Notes under the pieces: generated by a model | The model's database searches: none | What the model was told of the DNA's origin: nothing | Seen by the model: the letters and a program-made list of their open reading frames with translations, nothing else | Position numbers and translations under genes: made by a program | Source of the DNA: Pollenia angustigena | Lineage: Eukaryota; Arthropoda; Insecta; Diptera; Polleniidae | Reading direction: 5' to 3' | DNA: 64,000 nucleotides | Assembly: GCA_930367215.1 (NCBI GenBank) | Contig: OV884059.1 | Span: forward strand, 238,761,803-238,825,802 | Shown here: positions 10,640 through 22,371 of the stretch, in pieces | Layout of the letters: every line of letters begins with the position of its first letter | Position numbering within the stretch: the stretch's first letter is position 1

Positions 10640-10930
10640 TATGATAAGAATTATGATTGTAGTCACTATAATAAGATTATTATTGAATCATATTATGACT
10701 AAATATACTCGTACTATTACATCATAATATGTTTCCCTTAATCATATTATTATTCTGTTAATCATACTAAGTTAAGAAGAAATCAAATTATTGTCATGTT
10801 AATCATAATAAGCTAAGAAATTAATCATACTATTGTCATGTTAATCATAATAAGCTAAGGAGTAATCATATTATCATCATGTAAATCATAATAAATTTAG
10901 AAGCAATCATATTATGATACAGCACCTTTC
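10640..10930 (+). repeat. Degenerate AATCATATTATG tandem repeat
   Basis: Roughly 50-65 bp units, for example ATGTTAATCATAATAAGCTAA recurring twice with small changes, and AATCATATTAT at least six times. They form the left arm of element F1; a looser counterpart with CATAATATGAT words lies at 13.48-13.62 kb. Confidence 0.7.
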
Positions 10931-11304
10931 ATAGCTGTCATAAAAATACAAAATTAATTAAAATATTTTTGCATCGATTTTTTTTTTGTGGCTTTTTACA
11001 ATTTTTCTTAACCCATTTCGTCCCAGCGATTTTTTTTTTCGAGTAACTTTATAAAACGTGGTGGCTGATAGATAATATGGGACTAAAAAACACGAATCTG
11101 AAGTCCAAATTTTTTTTCCGATTTTTTGTTTTTGAGAAAAATGGTGTTCGATTAATCGAACATTGGGCACTATTCAGCATTTTTGTTTAATTGCTCCTAT
11201 AGATTGTAAATATAGAAAACCTTTGTTTTTTATAAACTGAACGTAATTCATTTTATTTAAGTAAAGAAAAATAGAACAAGGCATTTATTAAAATTAAAAA
11301 TATA

Positions 11305-11350
11305 CAGTTGAACCTCGATTATCCGACTCGCACAGGACCGGGCTGAGCAT
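11305..11350 (+). mobile_element. Isolated pogo/Tc1-type terminal repeat
   Basis: TA followed by CAGTTGAACCTCGATTATCC, the typical outer end of pogo/Tigger-like DNA transposons. No matching partner end was found nearby, so this is a truncated copy. Confidence 0.55.
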
Positions 11351-11429
11351 TGATAATAAAAAAACGTTAATAGATATATCGGGTGATTCATCGTGAACTT
11401 GATATATTTATTATCAGTTAAAATAAAAA

Positions 11430-12656
11430 TTTATGGCATAAACTATATGTAAATGATATCATGGAAATGTTGGACATTACTTTGTCTGAGGTGGTCCATT
11501 CGGAACGTCGAATTTTGGGCGATTCATTCGAGCATAGCGACTAGTATTTCGCTAATAACACGAGTAATGTTAGCTTCCAAAACGTCAATCGTAGCTGACT
11601 TATTCCGGAAGACCCCAGACATTATATATTCACAGAGAAAGTAGTCTAAGGTGTGATATCGCACGATCTAGGTGGCTAATTTACCAAAGCAAATCATGAA
11701 ATTATATTAAAATGTATGGCTCAAAGTGCCGTCCTGTTGAAACAAGATCTCACCAAGATCATTCGTTTGATTTTCAGATTGCTCTACTCGATAACTACTG
11801 TCCCTGTTATCATTTTTGCGCAAGTAAGGGAATTGCTACGATATTTCCAAGTCTGACAGAGTCTGACATGGTGCACTCTTGTCAAAACTTGTTGCATTTG
11901 GTGTCGCCGATAATTTCTCTCGATTAATATTGAGTTTTCTCAGAGATCGCACGATACGAGTTGTTATAGATGGAGTTTCGTCAAACGAGTTCAAAATTGG
12001 ACCTCCTATGTCAAACTTCCAACCCTTTCTACTCTTTTTCTAATGACAGCAAACTTTTCCATTCGTAATCATTTGATTATAGACCAAGCGTGTCCGATGT
12101 TGGTGCTATGAGTCACAACATGAATGATACACTTGGCCGAGACCGAGACCGAAACCCGTACGTTTGTTCGTAATACACGTTTTTCCTCAAAAGCCCATAC
12201 TTTTGTGGTCGTACAACGCGTTACAAGGAAAATTCATTTCTTGGCAGGACTGTTCGTATGTGGAATAACCTTCCTCTCACTGTCAACATGAATAAATTCA
12301 AGTGGACTGTTCACAGGTACTACTTCCTCTTTTCTCCTTCCCATAACCTATTTTCCTAGTTCCAACCCGTTGCAATGCAATAGTAGGGGTCATCCCGTGA
12401 GTGCTCTGATTTTCTTCCATTTTGAAAAATTACTCTAAGCTACAGCTGTTATATTGACTTCACTACGTACTGGATGTGGTCTAACCGGTCGAATATCATC
12501 CACCAATGTAAACAGAGACTCAATACTGCGAATGATGTTTGCAATTGTGGTTTCAGTAGGCCGATTATGCGCACCGTAAGCTCCTCGAATCTCACGAAAA
12601 ACATTTCTTACAGAGCGCTGATTGTGCATTAACTTTTTATTGATCAGCAAAAACAA
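11430..12656 (-). pseudogene. Mariner-like transposase, second fragmentary copy
   Basis: On the minus strand the N-terminal part (12656-12435) reads INKKLMHNQRSVRNVF, then HNRPTETTI and an HTH-type stretch (DUF4817-like) found in insect mariner-like proteins. After unrelated inserted DNA, the DDE part resumes around 11730 with LFQQDG (second catalytic block), then PRSCDITP with a stop, YFLCEYIMS, and the C-terminal ATIDVLEANITRVISEI and RMDHLR to about 11430. The second catalytic Asp is kept; the first block is lost. Non-functional. Confidence 0.75.
12150..12362 (+). pseudogene. LINE C-terminal scrap
   Basis: One frame gives RTTRYKENSFLGRTVRMWN followed by NLPLTVNMNKFKWTVH, which resembles the extreme C-terminus of jockey/CR1-type LINE proteins (R...FF.RT..LWN.LP). 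It lies between the N- and C-terminal parts of the minus-strand mariner-like transposase and presumably inserted there. Confidence 0.6.
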
Positions 12657-13824
12657 AATAAATATATTTCCGTTTATTCAAATGTGTGAAAAATTTATAT
12701 TATGGTAAAAACAAAAGTGCTCAATAGTGCCCAGTGTTCGAAAAATCGAACACTGCTTTTTCAAGTCAAATAACAAAAACACAATTGAAAAACGTCAAAA
12801 TTTTTTTGCTGTTGCTGAAAGTTCAACCGTTTTTTAATGGAACTACATTTTCAATTTTTTAATTTTTTTATATTTTATACAAAGTTTTCAGTTTTTAAAA
12901 TGATGCTAAAATTAAGGGTTTTTCTTCCCCCTTGTAATACAAGGGAGGAGTGAATTAGGTAAGAACTTTTATTTTTATATTTGTAGCTAACCACTTACAA
13001 TATATAATTGTTTAAAAAAATTTGTTCTTTGTCTTACCTAAAAAGAGTAAAAAAATTACAAAAACGCGTAAAATTTACTGTTCGAAAAATCGAACATTGG
13101 GACGATATGGGTTAATGTTAATAAAATAGCGGAGTTCAATATAAGGCTTGCAAAAGAGCAAATGAAAAATCTGTGTTTTTCATGGGCAACCGCGTGTGTC
13201 CATTTTTCGAATTTATGATGTTGATGAAATATCGTAGCACTTTTATAAAATATAACGAAATCTCTGTGAGTTTTGTTGTTGGATTTTACAAAAAAACTAT
13301 GATTTTTTGCATTTGCACTATTACATCACTAATACTTGAATGAAATCTGCTTATATTTTAATTTTTTAATTTCTTTAAACTTATTTTTTTTATGAAACTT
13401 TATCTTTTAATTGTTTAACCGCTCACAAATAAAAAAAACGACACAACTGCTTCAAAATTATTTTACAAATGGCGCTAACATAATATGATTAGAGTAAAAA
13501 TAGTTTGATTGCATCTTTAACATAATATGATAAATGTATAGAAAGTTATCATGTTATGGCTATTAAATATCATGATATGGTCGTGGGTAATATAATATGT
13601 TTAGAAAGTTATCATTATTAAGTTGTTAGAAAAATAATTATTTTTCGGTAAACAATACTCAAATTCATAAATGCGATAAACATTATTATGTTTACAGTAA
13701 CTATAATATTGTTGATATTAAATAAAAATAACAATTATTTGTGTACGACAACAATATATTGTTACATTGTGTTGTTGCCGTAACCATGCCCAACCATATT
13801 TTTTCTCTGTGTGTGAAGCCGCGT

Positions 13825-16688
13825 ATTGTAAACAATGTTTGTAAATTAAATACTGTACTTTAGTATTCTGAGCTGTACTAAACCAACTCAACATAAAGAT
13901 GAAAACATATTCTAGTGTTCTATTTTTCTTACAAAACCACAAACTTCGTTGAGTTCAGTTCAGTTGTGCTCAGCTCACTTTTGGCTGTTAAAGACAACAA
14001 AAATTTTTCTGCAAAAAAAAACAACTAGCCAATAAAAAATGTTAACAAAATGCTGCGGCCGTGCAAGTTTCCAAGCAACATTTACAGTCCTAGTGAGAAG
14101 CATTGCTAAAATTTTTTGAAAATGTGAAAAAACAAGACAAAATATAGAATATTAAATTAATGTATGTCTACAGAACTACTACAACTGTACTGTTTTTTAA
14201 CAAAAAAAAAAAAAAAAAAAACAGAACACTACATAATGTTTGATAAAGAACACTGGTCTACAAACTTCGAAAATAAGAAACTGCAGAAACGAAGCATGTT
14301 TTTTAACTAATCTGGGTGGGTTGAATTCGAATCTGGCATAAATTAGGTTATCACGTCTTATTCAATTTTTATCGCATGCTGGCAATACTGTAAAACAGTC
14401 AATACTGACACTACAATTTCAAAATTATCTATTTGACAGAAACCCACATTTATTATCAATCAGGGAGATCGCGTGTTACTGATTCAAGCTATTTTTACTT
14501 TGTGTGTGCTGCATATTTTGTTAAAAAAAATAGCATATGCAATATCAGAATCATTAAAATATGCATATTTACTTATTTTGGTTTTGCAGTCAGAAACTTG
14601 GACAAACCGTGGATACCGACAATGTTGCGCATTTTCTTCACTAAAATTTAGATGTTTTTCCTCAAAACCTATGCAGGTACGGTGAGCGACGAACAAGGGG
14701 AGCGTTCGCACTAAGAACTAATAAAACTTGAGAGAAATTATCAAGGATTTTGGGACAGAAGCATGCTGGGAGACTATTTCTGGACTCTTATACGTGAAAC
14801 CGAATCAACAAACTACAAAAGACAGTCTAATAACGCTATTCACTTATGAAAATTCATTGATTTTTAAATAAACTAGTGATTTTTTATGTAAGAAACGAAT
14901 AAACTCATTTTTTTGTAACTCGAAAACGTGACCTGATAGAGAAAAACCAATTACAGATTCGAATTCAGCCCACCAAATTACCCTAGGAAAGATATTTAGT
15001 TGCTTCAGTCCAAAACCTTGTTGGCTAGTGTAATTATGAGAGTTATTAAGGGTTGTGTACTTGTACACACACACTTGCAAAAAATAGTGTAAAATAATGT
15101 GCGGTTTATTTTCGAAAACTAGTTGAAAGCAAGATATGGGCCAAATCGGTACATTAGTTCTTCAGCCTAGCCCCCATAAAAATTTTTCCTTGGTTTTACT
15201 TTAAGTATGTATAAAAAACTTAATTCATACCGATTGCTTTTCTTTCTGTGTATGTACATCTTCTTTTTTGCAATTTACAAATATTACATACACGTATAGG
15301 TAGACCAATTAAGCGGTAGTTTTCATAAATATTAGATTTCTTATACTTCCATTATTTTTTTTATCTTAAAAACACTTTTTCTTATTCTATTTGGACTAAT
15401 GATGGTAGGTATAATAGATTCGGCACTGCCGAAAATAGCCTTAGAACAAGGATATATATAAGAAAAAATGCAACATATTGTTGATAAAATTGCGCCATTC
15501 GAACTGCTGTCATTATGGTTTTACACTTAAATGTGAAACACTCTACAAATAAAAAGCAATTTATATGCAAAATATTTTATTTTAAGCAGATTTCTCCATT
15601 GCTCAACATAAACGTTCCATTAAACACAGAATAAAATGTACAAAATGTCAAAAATTAAACAAAGAAATATGTGATTTTCTTTCTCATCATTAAATTCCGG
15701 AGAATAAATTTAACTAATGTAAATATGGTGTAAATGAAACATCGACAAAACATTTTGTTTATTCTCACTTTTCACATTTTATTGTATTTTTTTCTTTTTA
15801 TTCCATTTTGTTATTCGTATTATCTGTATTGTTTGATTGAATTTGCATAAATAATTTCATCTGATTTGAGTCTTTTAGCGATAAGTAATTTGGATGGTGT
15901 CCATTTTTCGGGGTCACGGTTTATTTAACTTGAGTTTGTAATTATAAAACTAAAAGTAATTCCCAGCTGCAAGCGCTTAGAAGATTTAAAAAAGGCAATA
16001 TTATAAATTTACAAATAACAAAATTTCTTCCAAAATATTTAAACTGGTGCTTTCGCGATAGCAAATGCTTGTGGGGTAACAGGCGTTTAACAGTGTATAT
16101 GTATATGAATATGTGTGATGATGTTTTGTTAACGTAAATCTAATGGAAATTTAATTTCACAATAAATTTACAAAGGTTCATAGTTAGGGTGTGTTAAGCT
16201 ATTTAAACCTGTACGTTTGGTGTGAAAATTCAAATATTTAAGACCTGACAAGGATTTTTGAATTCTAGAATTCATTAACAGAGTATCATGTGTGTATGTA
16301 TGTATGTTTGTACGTACAAGTAATTTATTAAGGCACTGAATTTGGATTTAACTGATTAGTTTTTAAGCCTGATGTATTAAATATTTAAATTTAAAATATT
16401 TTAAGCAATCCTTAAATTTAATAGAAGCTAAAGGGAAAACTTCCACTAATAGCACTGTGCTAGTTGCAAAATTAGACAAGCCGGGCAAATGGTGTTTTAG
16501 CATAATTCGGGTACGCTGAATCCAAATGGGTTAAAATGAAGGTCACTGAACACCTTCTTTGTTTGTATAAAAAAATATTTTATAAACACATAAGCGCATA
16601 TTCATAAATTATTACCAAGTTTTAACATTTTTAAGTACCTATTTAAGTTATTCACAGATGATTACTTTCAGCACTAAAAGTTTACATT
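13825..16688. other. No gene seen
   Basis: AT-rich non-coding DNA with short runs only (for example a poly(A) run at 14203-14221 and ATGTATGTATG near 16290). A small palindrome TTCGGCACTGCCGAA at 15419-15433 resembles ones at 44.28 kb and 59.06 kb. No conserved reading frame recognised. Confidence 0.55.
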
Positions 16689-16691
16689 TAA

Positions 16692-17347
16692 CCCTTAACA
16701 ACCCACAAGTGTCTCGCGGACACATTTTTGAATTCCATTGCTCATAAAAGCTAAAGTATTTATTTTTGAGAAACCCCGTTTTACCTATTCTACCTCGATG
16801 GTCTTGAGAATAGAAATGCGCAAGTAAAATATTTTTAGCATAAATAGTTTATTATTTGTTATCAATAAACGAAAATAGTAGCGCATCAACCCACAAGTGT
16901 CCAATAGACACATTAATATATTGTTTATTATTATATAAGGAGCTGGTCAACCATCTGAACCTGATTCAAAACGAAAGAAGCGTTGTCCCATTTGCCACTC
17001 AAAAATATCTAGAACTTCCAAACAGTGCTGCGAGAAATGCAAACGGTATGTCTGATCTGAACACTCTGTAAAAAACAAATATTGTAATCAAAAATTGAAT
17101 TTTAGTTACATTGAAGAAACTTAGGCCATATTAGCTTGACAAAAATAACACTCATTATTTGTAATGTTTGTTTAAAAAATAACTAATTAAAGTTAAATAA
17201 ACAAAATACCTAAGTATATAATATAAATAAAACTTTTTTCTAACGTATACTGTCTTTTTTTTTCTTTAAGTATCATTAATTGCTTTAATGAGTCCGATGG
17301 ACACTACTGGTCAGTTACGTTACAAAAGCATACTGGGTTGTTAAGGG
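16692..17347. mobile_element. 656 bp piggyBac deletion derivative (element N)
   Basis: Perfect inverted ends CCCTTAACAACCCA abut TTAA on both sides (16688-16691, 17348-17351). The subterminal palindrome GTGTC-N5-GACAC lies at 16709-16723 (17 bp from the left end), again at 16897-16911, and as GAGTC-N5-GACAC at 17290-17304 (43 bp from the right end). It retains the last coding piece of a piggyBac transposase. Internal deletion removed the DDE core. Confidence 0.85.
16945..17073 (+). pseudogene. piggyBac transposase C-terminal Cys-rich domain
   Basis: The frame through 16972 reads KKRCPICHSKISRTSK then QCCEKCKRYV-stop-SEHS. The C-P-x-C...C-C-x-x-C...E-H pattern is the zinc-binding cysteine-rich domain that ends piggyBac transposases and binds subterminal DNA repeats. 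At 17047-17049 a TGA stands where the family has a Cys codon (TGC/TGT), so a single base change ends the protein. The DDE catalytic part is absent. Confidence 0.75.
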
Positions 17348-17939
17348 TTAATCATAGGTAAAGCTGTAAATAAATGCCAACTAACTAATACATTCAAAGA
17401 ACAGCTGATTGATATCATTTTGTAATTTATTGCAAAAGTACAACATTTTTGAAGTGGTTATAAAAAAATACATGGCAAAAATTATAATAGATATTTAAAT
17501 AATATCAGATAAAAACATGGCAAAAAACCGTTAAGAAGTATAAAACTCGTTGCAATCCATTTTAAATGCATTTCTACTGCATCCAAAAAAACATCAATAC
17601 AAAACAAAATAAACTAGAGATGTGTTCTTAGTCGATAAAATTTTATTAAGTATTTTTACAAGTCCTTATTTTAATTGATTTATATATGTACTATTACTAG
17701 CTGACCCGACCGACGTTGTCCTGTCCAAATCGATTTTTAAAATCCGTTAAAAAGAGGAAAAAAGTATTTTAAATTAAAATGTTGTTCATATACATATGTT
17801 TGATTTGAAAATACATACATATGTATTTATGTATGTATAGATATGCTGGGAATCTTATTGTGTTCTATTTACATTTTAGTTGGTAATATCAATATTCAGG
17901 TAACCAGTAAAAAAAGTAAAACTTATTCGATTGCTTTGC

Positions 17940-19130
17940 TATGACATCATTTGTTTGCTCATTGCAATGCTTTGTGATATACGACATTTTTTGTTTGGTT
18001 GTCTGGTGCATAAACAAATAATGCTTATGGACTTCCGACGCGGGAACAGGCGACATATAATTGACCATGCGAGAAGCATGAATTCGCAAGGTTAATGCCG
18101 CAAACACGCAATGACTGCCCTTGAGATTTATTGATTGTCATTGCATATGCGAGCATTACTGGAAACTGCAAGCGTTTAAATCGAATGCCATGTCAGTTGG
18201 AATCATTAGGATCCGAGGTATCAAAACATTTCTCCTTTGTACTTTCCTTTAAGCATTGTTGCTTCGATGACGTTATTCATCTTTTTTTACCGTAAGTCGG
18301 GTGCCATTACAAATACGCGGTTGGTTTTTATTTCGTAACATTAGGATTACCGATCCAACTTTTAGTTGGAGATTATGAGGCGGTCATCCGGGAAATTCCA
18401 GGGAGTTTCAAAATTCGATTGGATAGTTGACGACATCGTTCTGAGAAGTAACGGAATCTACCGATTTGTACGTCTTTAATTCGCTTTGAGTCTTAAAATT
18501 CAGTTCGTTGACATCAACGTTTTTCGCAGCTTATAGCACGTTTGCTCAACCAATCATCATTTCAGTCATTTTGTAATGTTTGGAAACACCTTTCGGATGA
18601 GTTCGGACTTTGATTCGGTGAACTGGCAGAAATTGAAATATTCACCGGGATTTTGCCGTTTCCTACGTCCAGCAATTGTCTACGTCTTCGTCCAGCAATA
18701 CGTCTCGAGTTTGATTGTTCTGCAGCTTGACCCGCATGTTCAGAGTCAAACTGAGCTTCCTAACGTGTTTCCACACAGCAGACGACTTCAAACATGCATT
18801 AAATTCATCGGCGGGCGTTGATCGGTGTATCACTGGCAGTGTTTGCCGAAAATTACCTGACAACAAGTCATCGTACCTCCAAATCTGCTTTGATTGTTTC
18901 GTAAATCTTGCAACGTTTTGCCTCATGCCATTGTGCATTCATCCCAAACGAACAGTTTGCTTTGCTGGAAAACTTTGGCCCTCATTCTTCGATATGTGTA
19001 ATTTTCATTGGTTAGCACATTTAATGGCAACTTAAGTGCTAAATGACCAGTTCGAAAAATCCCTCCAGCTTCATCTTTCACAGCTTTCATGATGGTGTCG
19101 TATGCATATTTTTGTTGTTGATTCAACAGT
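17940..19130 (-). pseudogene. Helitron PIF1-like helicase, C-terminal half
   Basis: Reading down the minus strand: NQQQKYAYDTIMKAVKDEAG, then an abrupt join to LALKLPLN, then LFVWDECTMA (Walker B), GNFRQTLPVIHRSTPADE, LKSSAVWKHVRKLSL, NMRV; further on PPHNLQLKVGS, RICNGTRLTVKK, and finally the motif VI region around SQGQSL and VYHKALQ-like end, in shifting frames with stops. The Walker A loop (GGxGTGKT) expected after DEAGGI is deleted. These are the helicase motifs of insect Helitrons; the gene is dead. Confidence 0.85.
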
Positions 19131-19565
19131 GGAAAATTTGTTCGAACTGATTCCCTTAGGGCTTCGCAAAATCGATGAAAACGTAAAATGGATTAATACA
19201 AACATTTGAAAGAAAAATTTGTCAAATCTATGGGGCCGGGCCGTTTTCTGATTTTAGGTTATTCGAAAAAAGTGGGCGTAAAAGTGAGCGGGGCAAAATT
19301 TTCTTTTCGTATAAATCTAAGTTGGACCATGGCGATCATTTTAAAGAGAAAATCGTCAAAATTATATAGATGTCATTGGTGGTGCAATATGAAAATTGAA
19401 TTTTGCCACGCCGCTCCGCCCGCAGACCGAAAATCAAAAATCAAACTTCACAGTGTCACCCGCATTAATATTCTGAAGATTCCCTGAACATTTCATCAAA
19501 ATCGGCGCAGCCGTTTTGGAGTCCATACGTTACATACATACATACACACATCCTGTTTTATATAT

Positions 19566-20334
19566 GGGCATTTCCCCAGAATGGTCTACCAGGATGAAAA
19601 AATAAAATGTTGATTATCATCGTCTTTTATTGTTTATTATTAGAAAAAAAGTCTATGTTCTTATTAAAGAATGGTTTCCTAGCATATCTGAGCTGTTTTA
19701 CTTGAGAAAATTGGGCTGGAAACTGGAAAATTTTATAATTTTCTGAATTTTCTACTTCTAAATACGTTTTTATATACTTATTTTACATGCAAAAAATATG
19801 CTATGTTTACACTCTTTCTTCATAATCTATCCATTACAATCCATTGTAAAAGGAGTATTAAGTTTTTTTGTTAAGGAAATTTGAAGACATTTATGGTAAA
19901 GTGCATGGTTATAATAATAAAAAAACATATGGAAAAATCGTACGTTCGCGGTCCGTACATTCGCGACCGGTACAAAAGCCAATTAAATAAAAACCCAGAT
20001 AGATATTTTATTTTGTAAATACTGGATAAAGACCTACATTAATATACTTTTAAAATAAATTAATAAATTTTTAAAATTGCGTTTCATAACGCAGGTTTTT
20101 ACATTTCACTACTGTCAGCCGAAGTTGACTTCTATTTTGCGTACGTTCGTGACCACACGCTTATAACTCTTATTATGAAAACTTAAACTCGATGAAATCA
20201 ATCTTTTGTACTAAACATAGAGCTACCCAAATGCTATCGAATCGCAAAAAAAAAATGCTAGGAAAGGTTTTTTTTCAATATTATTTGTACATTAAAAGCG
20301 TACGATCGTACGTTCGTGACCCCAGGATATGCCC
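19566..20334. mobile_element. 769 bp element inserted in the Helitron 5' end
   Basis: Short inverted ends GGGCAT(T/A)TCC, flanked by ATATAT on both sides (19560-19565, 20335-20340; low complexity, so the duplication length is uncertain). Interior carries four copies of CGTAC(G/A)TTCG(C/T)G(G/A)(C/T)C at 19939, 19954, 20140 and 20307. No coding content seen. Superfamily not assigned. Confidence 0.65.
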
Positions 20335-20743
20335 ATATATAGATAGATAGAAGAATATAGATAGAATAGATACAGATAAATAGATAACCAAAAATTAACC
20401 TTTTTAGAATTTGTGTTAATTCTTTAAAGAACAAACAATGGGTTTTTAATAGTTAAGCTTTTTAATTAACTACAGAATATATCGTTCAAAATATTATCGA
20501 CATTTAATTTTCTCTACATGCTAATATGCATGGTTACATTTCTTCTATCAGCTGAGAGCTGTTACTACGTTAGTTATGAATTGTGAATAAGAGCTATCTA
20601 TAACTATCTCTGAACTATTTTTTAGTTTCTGTTTTGTTAGTTACAACTTTAGTTATGATTTCTGAATATGCGCCATACATTTTATATATGAGACGAAACA
20701 AATAATTAAAAACACAAAAAAATATGTTATAATACTACAAAAT

Positions 20744-20795
20744 AATAACGATTAAACCGGTTAATCAACTGAAATTAACCGGTTTAATCGTTATT
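20744..20795. repeat. Perfect 22 bp inverted repeat, 8 bp loop
   Basis: Arms 20744-20765 and 20774-20795 are perfectly complementary (key words AACGATTAAACCGG / CCGGTTTAATCGTT) with loop CAACTGAA. Just downstream, to 20860, the words CCGGTTAA and ACCGATTAATCGG continue at lower match. It may be one terminal hairpin of a dead element. Confidence 0.85.
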
Positions 20796-20860
20796 TTGTT
20801 AATTTGAAACTAACCGATCAGTTAATCGGGTAGTAATTAATCGGTTAACCGATTGAAGGT

Positions 20861-22367
20861 TAGCATATGAGAAGTTTCACAACGCAATAATATCACTTTT
20901 TTGATAAATTAATACAAACAATAGATTCAATTGGTTTTTAGGAACTGTGCAAACAGTGTTGCCAGCTCTTGACAACAAATAATGCCATACGAGTTAATCT
21001 TAAAAAGCTGGACTTATTTTCACAATTCAAATTGAAAAAAAAGAAACTTAAAACAAACTTTATATCGAGAGGATCTGACCATGAATAAGAATGAATACGC
21101 AACTAAATGAAAAAAGACGAGTGGAAAAAATCGGATTTCCACTTTATAGATCATAGCTTCCTTAATTTTTGTCTAAGTTTACAAATTTTATACATTTTGA
21201 AAAACCAAGTTTTTTTTTGAAATTTTATTTAACGAAAACTGTAATTTTTAATTGATTCATTAAGATAAACAAATATACTGCATATAATTTGTTTTCAAGA
21301 TGTATAAAATTTGTAAACTTAGACAAAAAAAAGGGAGGCTATGATCTATATAGTTGGTATATAAAAATAAAAATATTGAAGATTAAAATTAAAAAAAGTT
21401 TTTTAATTTACAATAAATGACCTCAAGCCAAACAAAATATAAGCCACAAGTGGAAAAATTTGAATTTTTCCACTTTTTAAGCCATTAAACAAACCCTTTT
21501 AGTCCGATCACCTCAATTTGTTTTTTCTTTTGGCTGAATAAGGAGGGATCTATTTAACAATCGAAAACTTATTTTAGTTCGATAAACCATTGTCAAAATT
21601 TATGTTTAAAACTTTCTTACACTTAAAATGTAATTGTGAATTGTTTTTTACAATGCATATTAGGGATATAACATTTTTTGGGTGCCAAAAACCACTCCAC
21701 TACCCTGTAAAAATGTTGTTCTGATAATAAAAAACAGTTTTTTTTTTTAATTGATTCGGTGAAATAAGATTCCGCACCGAAGAAATTTTTTAAAATGCCT
21801 TAAATTTTTATTTTTTTTTACATTATGTACAAACACAATCTGGGAATTTATTTCTCATAGTGAGTAACATGTATTATATAAATTTTCGTATTAATTCGAA
21901 TACATTCGTCTTTGAGTAATTCTAAGTCGATTCAGTCATGTCCGTATGTATGTTTGTCTGTTCATCCGTCCGTCCGTCAGTGTGTTGAAAATCAAAGATT
22001 CGGCGCAGCGAATATATCAATCTAACTTGTTCTTTTTTTTTTTGTTTTTTGATTTTTTTTTTGTAAATTCTTCGTACTTTTTGCCGCTGTACTTGTGGTA
22101 AATTATTTTCTCTGCTCTTTTGGACGGAGTTATCAGTGGTGAACATTGGCTGACTCTGATCGCGGATTCAGGGTATCACAAAGGGAACCCTCTAAGGGCC
22201 AATGTGAGCCATTCTTGTGTCGGTTGGCCATTGAACCTTACCCAGCCTTACTTTATCAACAGTATCGTAGTAGAAGTCGAACTTTAAAGTCAAAAAGGAA
22301 CGCAGCAAGTTTTTTTCATTAAAAAACGAATTTGAGCACAAAAACTTCAAAGCTAATTTTTCTTTAG
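20861..22367. other. No gene; small hairpin repeats
   Basis: Non-coding. Includes a 207 bp hairpin element (listed separately) and a perfect 13 bp inverted repeat AAGTGGAAAAATT / AATTTTTCCACTT at 21448-21475. At 22092-22132 the phrase GTGGTAAATTATTTTCTCT is shared with 25343-25380. The TCCGTCCGTC microsatellite-like run is at 21965-21980. Confidence 0.55.
21145..21351. mobile_element. 207 bp hairpin MITE, TA-flanked
   Basis: Long inverted arms 21145-21195 and 21300-21351, about 50 bp each, start TAGATCATAGC and include GTCTAAGTTTACAAATTTTA. The ends lie next to TA. Non-coding. Confidence 0.7.
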
Positions 22368-22371
22368 TTAA

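Larger units (their letters stand above)
11012..13111. mobile_element. TTAA-flanked piggyBac-type element with GTTCGA palindromes
   Basis: Ends CCCATTTCGTCCCA and (inverted) CCCATATCGTCCCA abut TTAA on both sides (11008-11011 and 13112-13115), the signature of the piggyBac superfamily. The palindrome GTTCGANNAATCGAAC occurs at 11146-11161, 12736-12751 and 13080-13095, the last only 16 bp from the right end, and a decayed CGATTTTTTTTTTCG lies 15 bp from the left end. Its own transposase is not visible; the interior was invaded by a pogo-like end, a mariner-like element and LINE debris. Confidence 0.75.
10592..13820. mobile_element. CATAATATG-family element F1 with nested insertions
   Basis: The left end AAAGAAAAAACATGGTTG and the inverted right end AGAGAAAAAATATGGTTG (13.79-13.82 kb) match each other. 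Both flanks are rich in ATCATATTATG-type words: 10.62-10.93 kb and 13.48-13.70 kb. The centre is occupied by a TTAA-flanked element (11012-13111). I cannot define a target duplication. Confidence 0.55.
17697..20343 (-). mobile_element. Helitron, truncated, minus strand
   Basis: On the minus strand the 5' end is TCTATATAT|AAAACAGGATGTG once a later insertion (19566-20334) is removed, and the 3' end is GGTCGGGTCAGCTAG followed by T at 17696. TC at the 5' end, CTAG at the 3' end and insertion next to T are canonical for Helitrons. Inside are remnants of the helicase; no Rep (HUH) nuclease domain is seen, so the element is deleted at its N-terminal coding half. Confidence 0.8.

Noticed and set aside
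10620..10930. CRISPR-like array
   Set aside because: Repeated words are short, variable and AT-rich with no constant repeat and unique spacers; the context is eukaryotic.
14433..14711. Small gene suggested by overlapping 70-75 codon frames on both strands
   Set aside because: Three mutually overlapping frames with no recognisable similarity; typical of chance.
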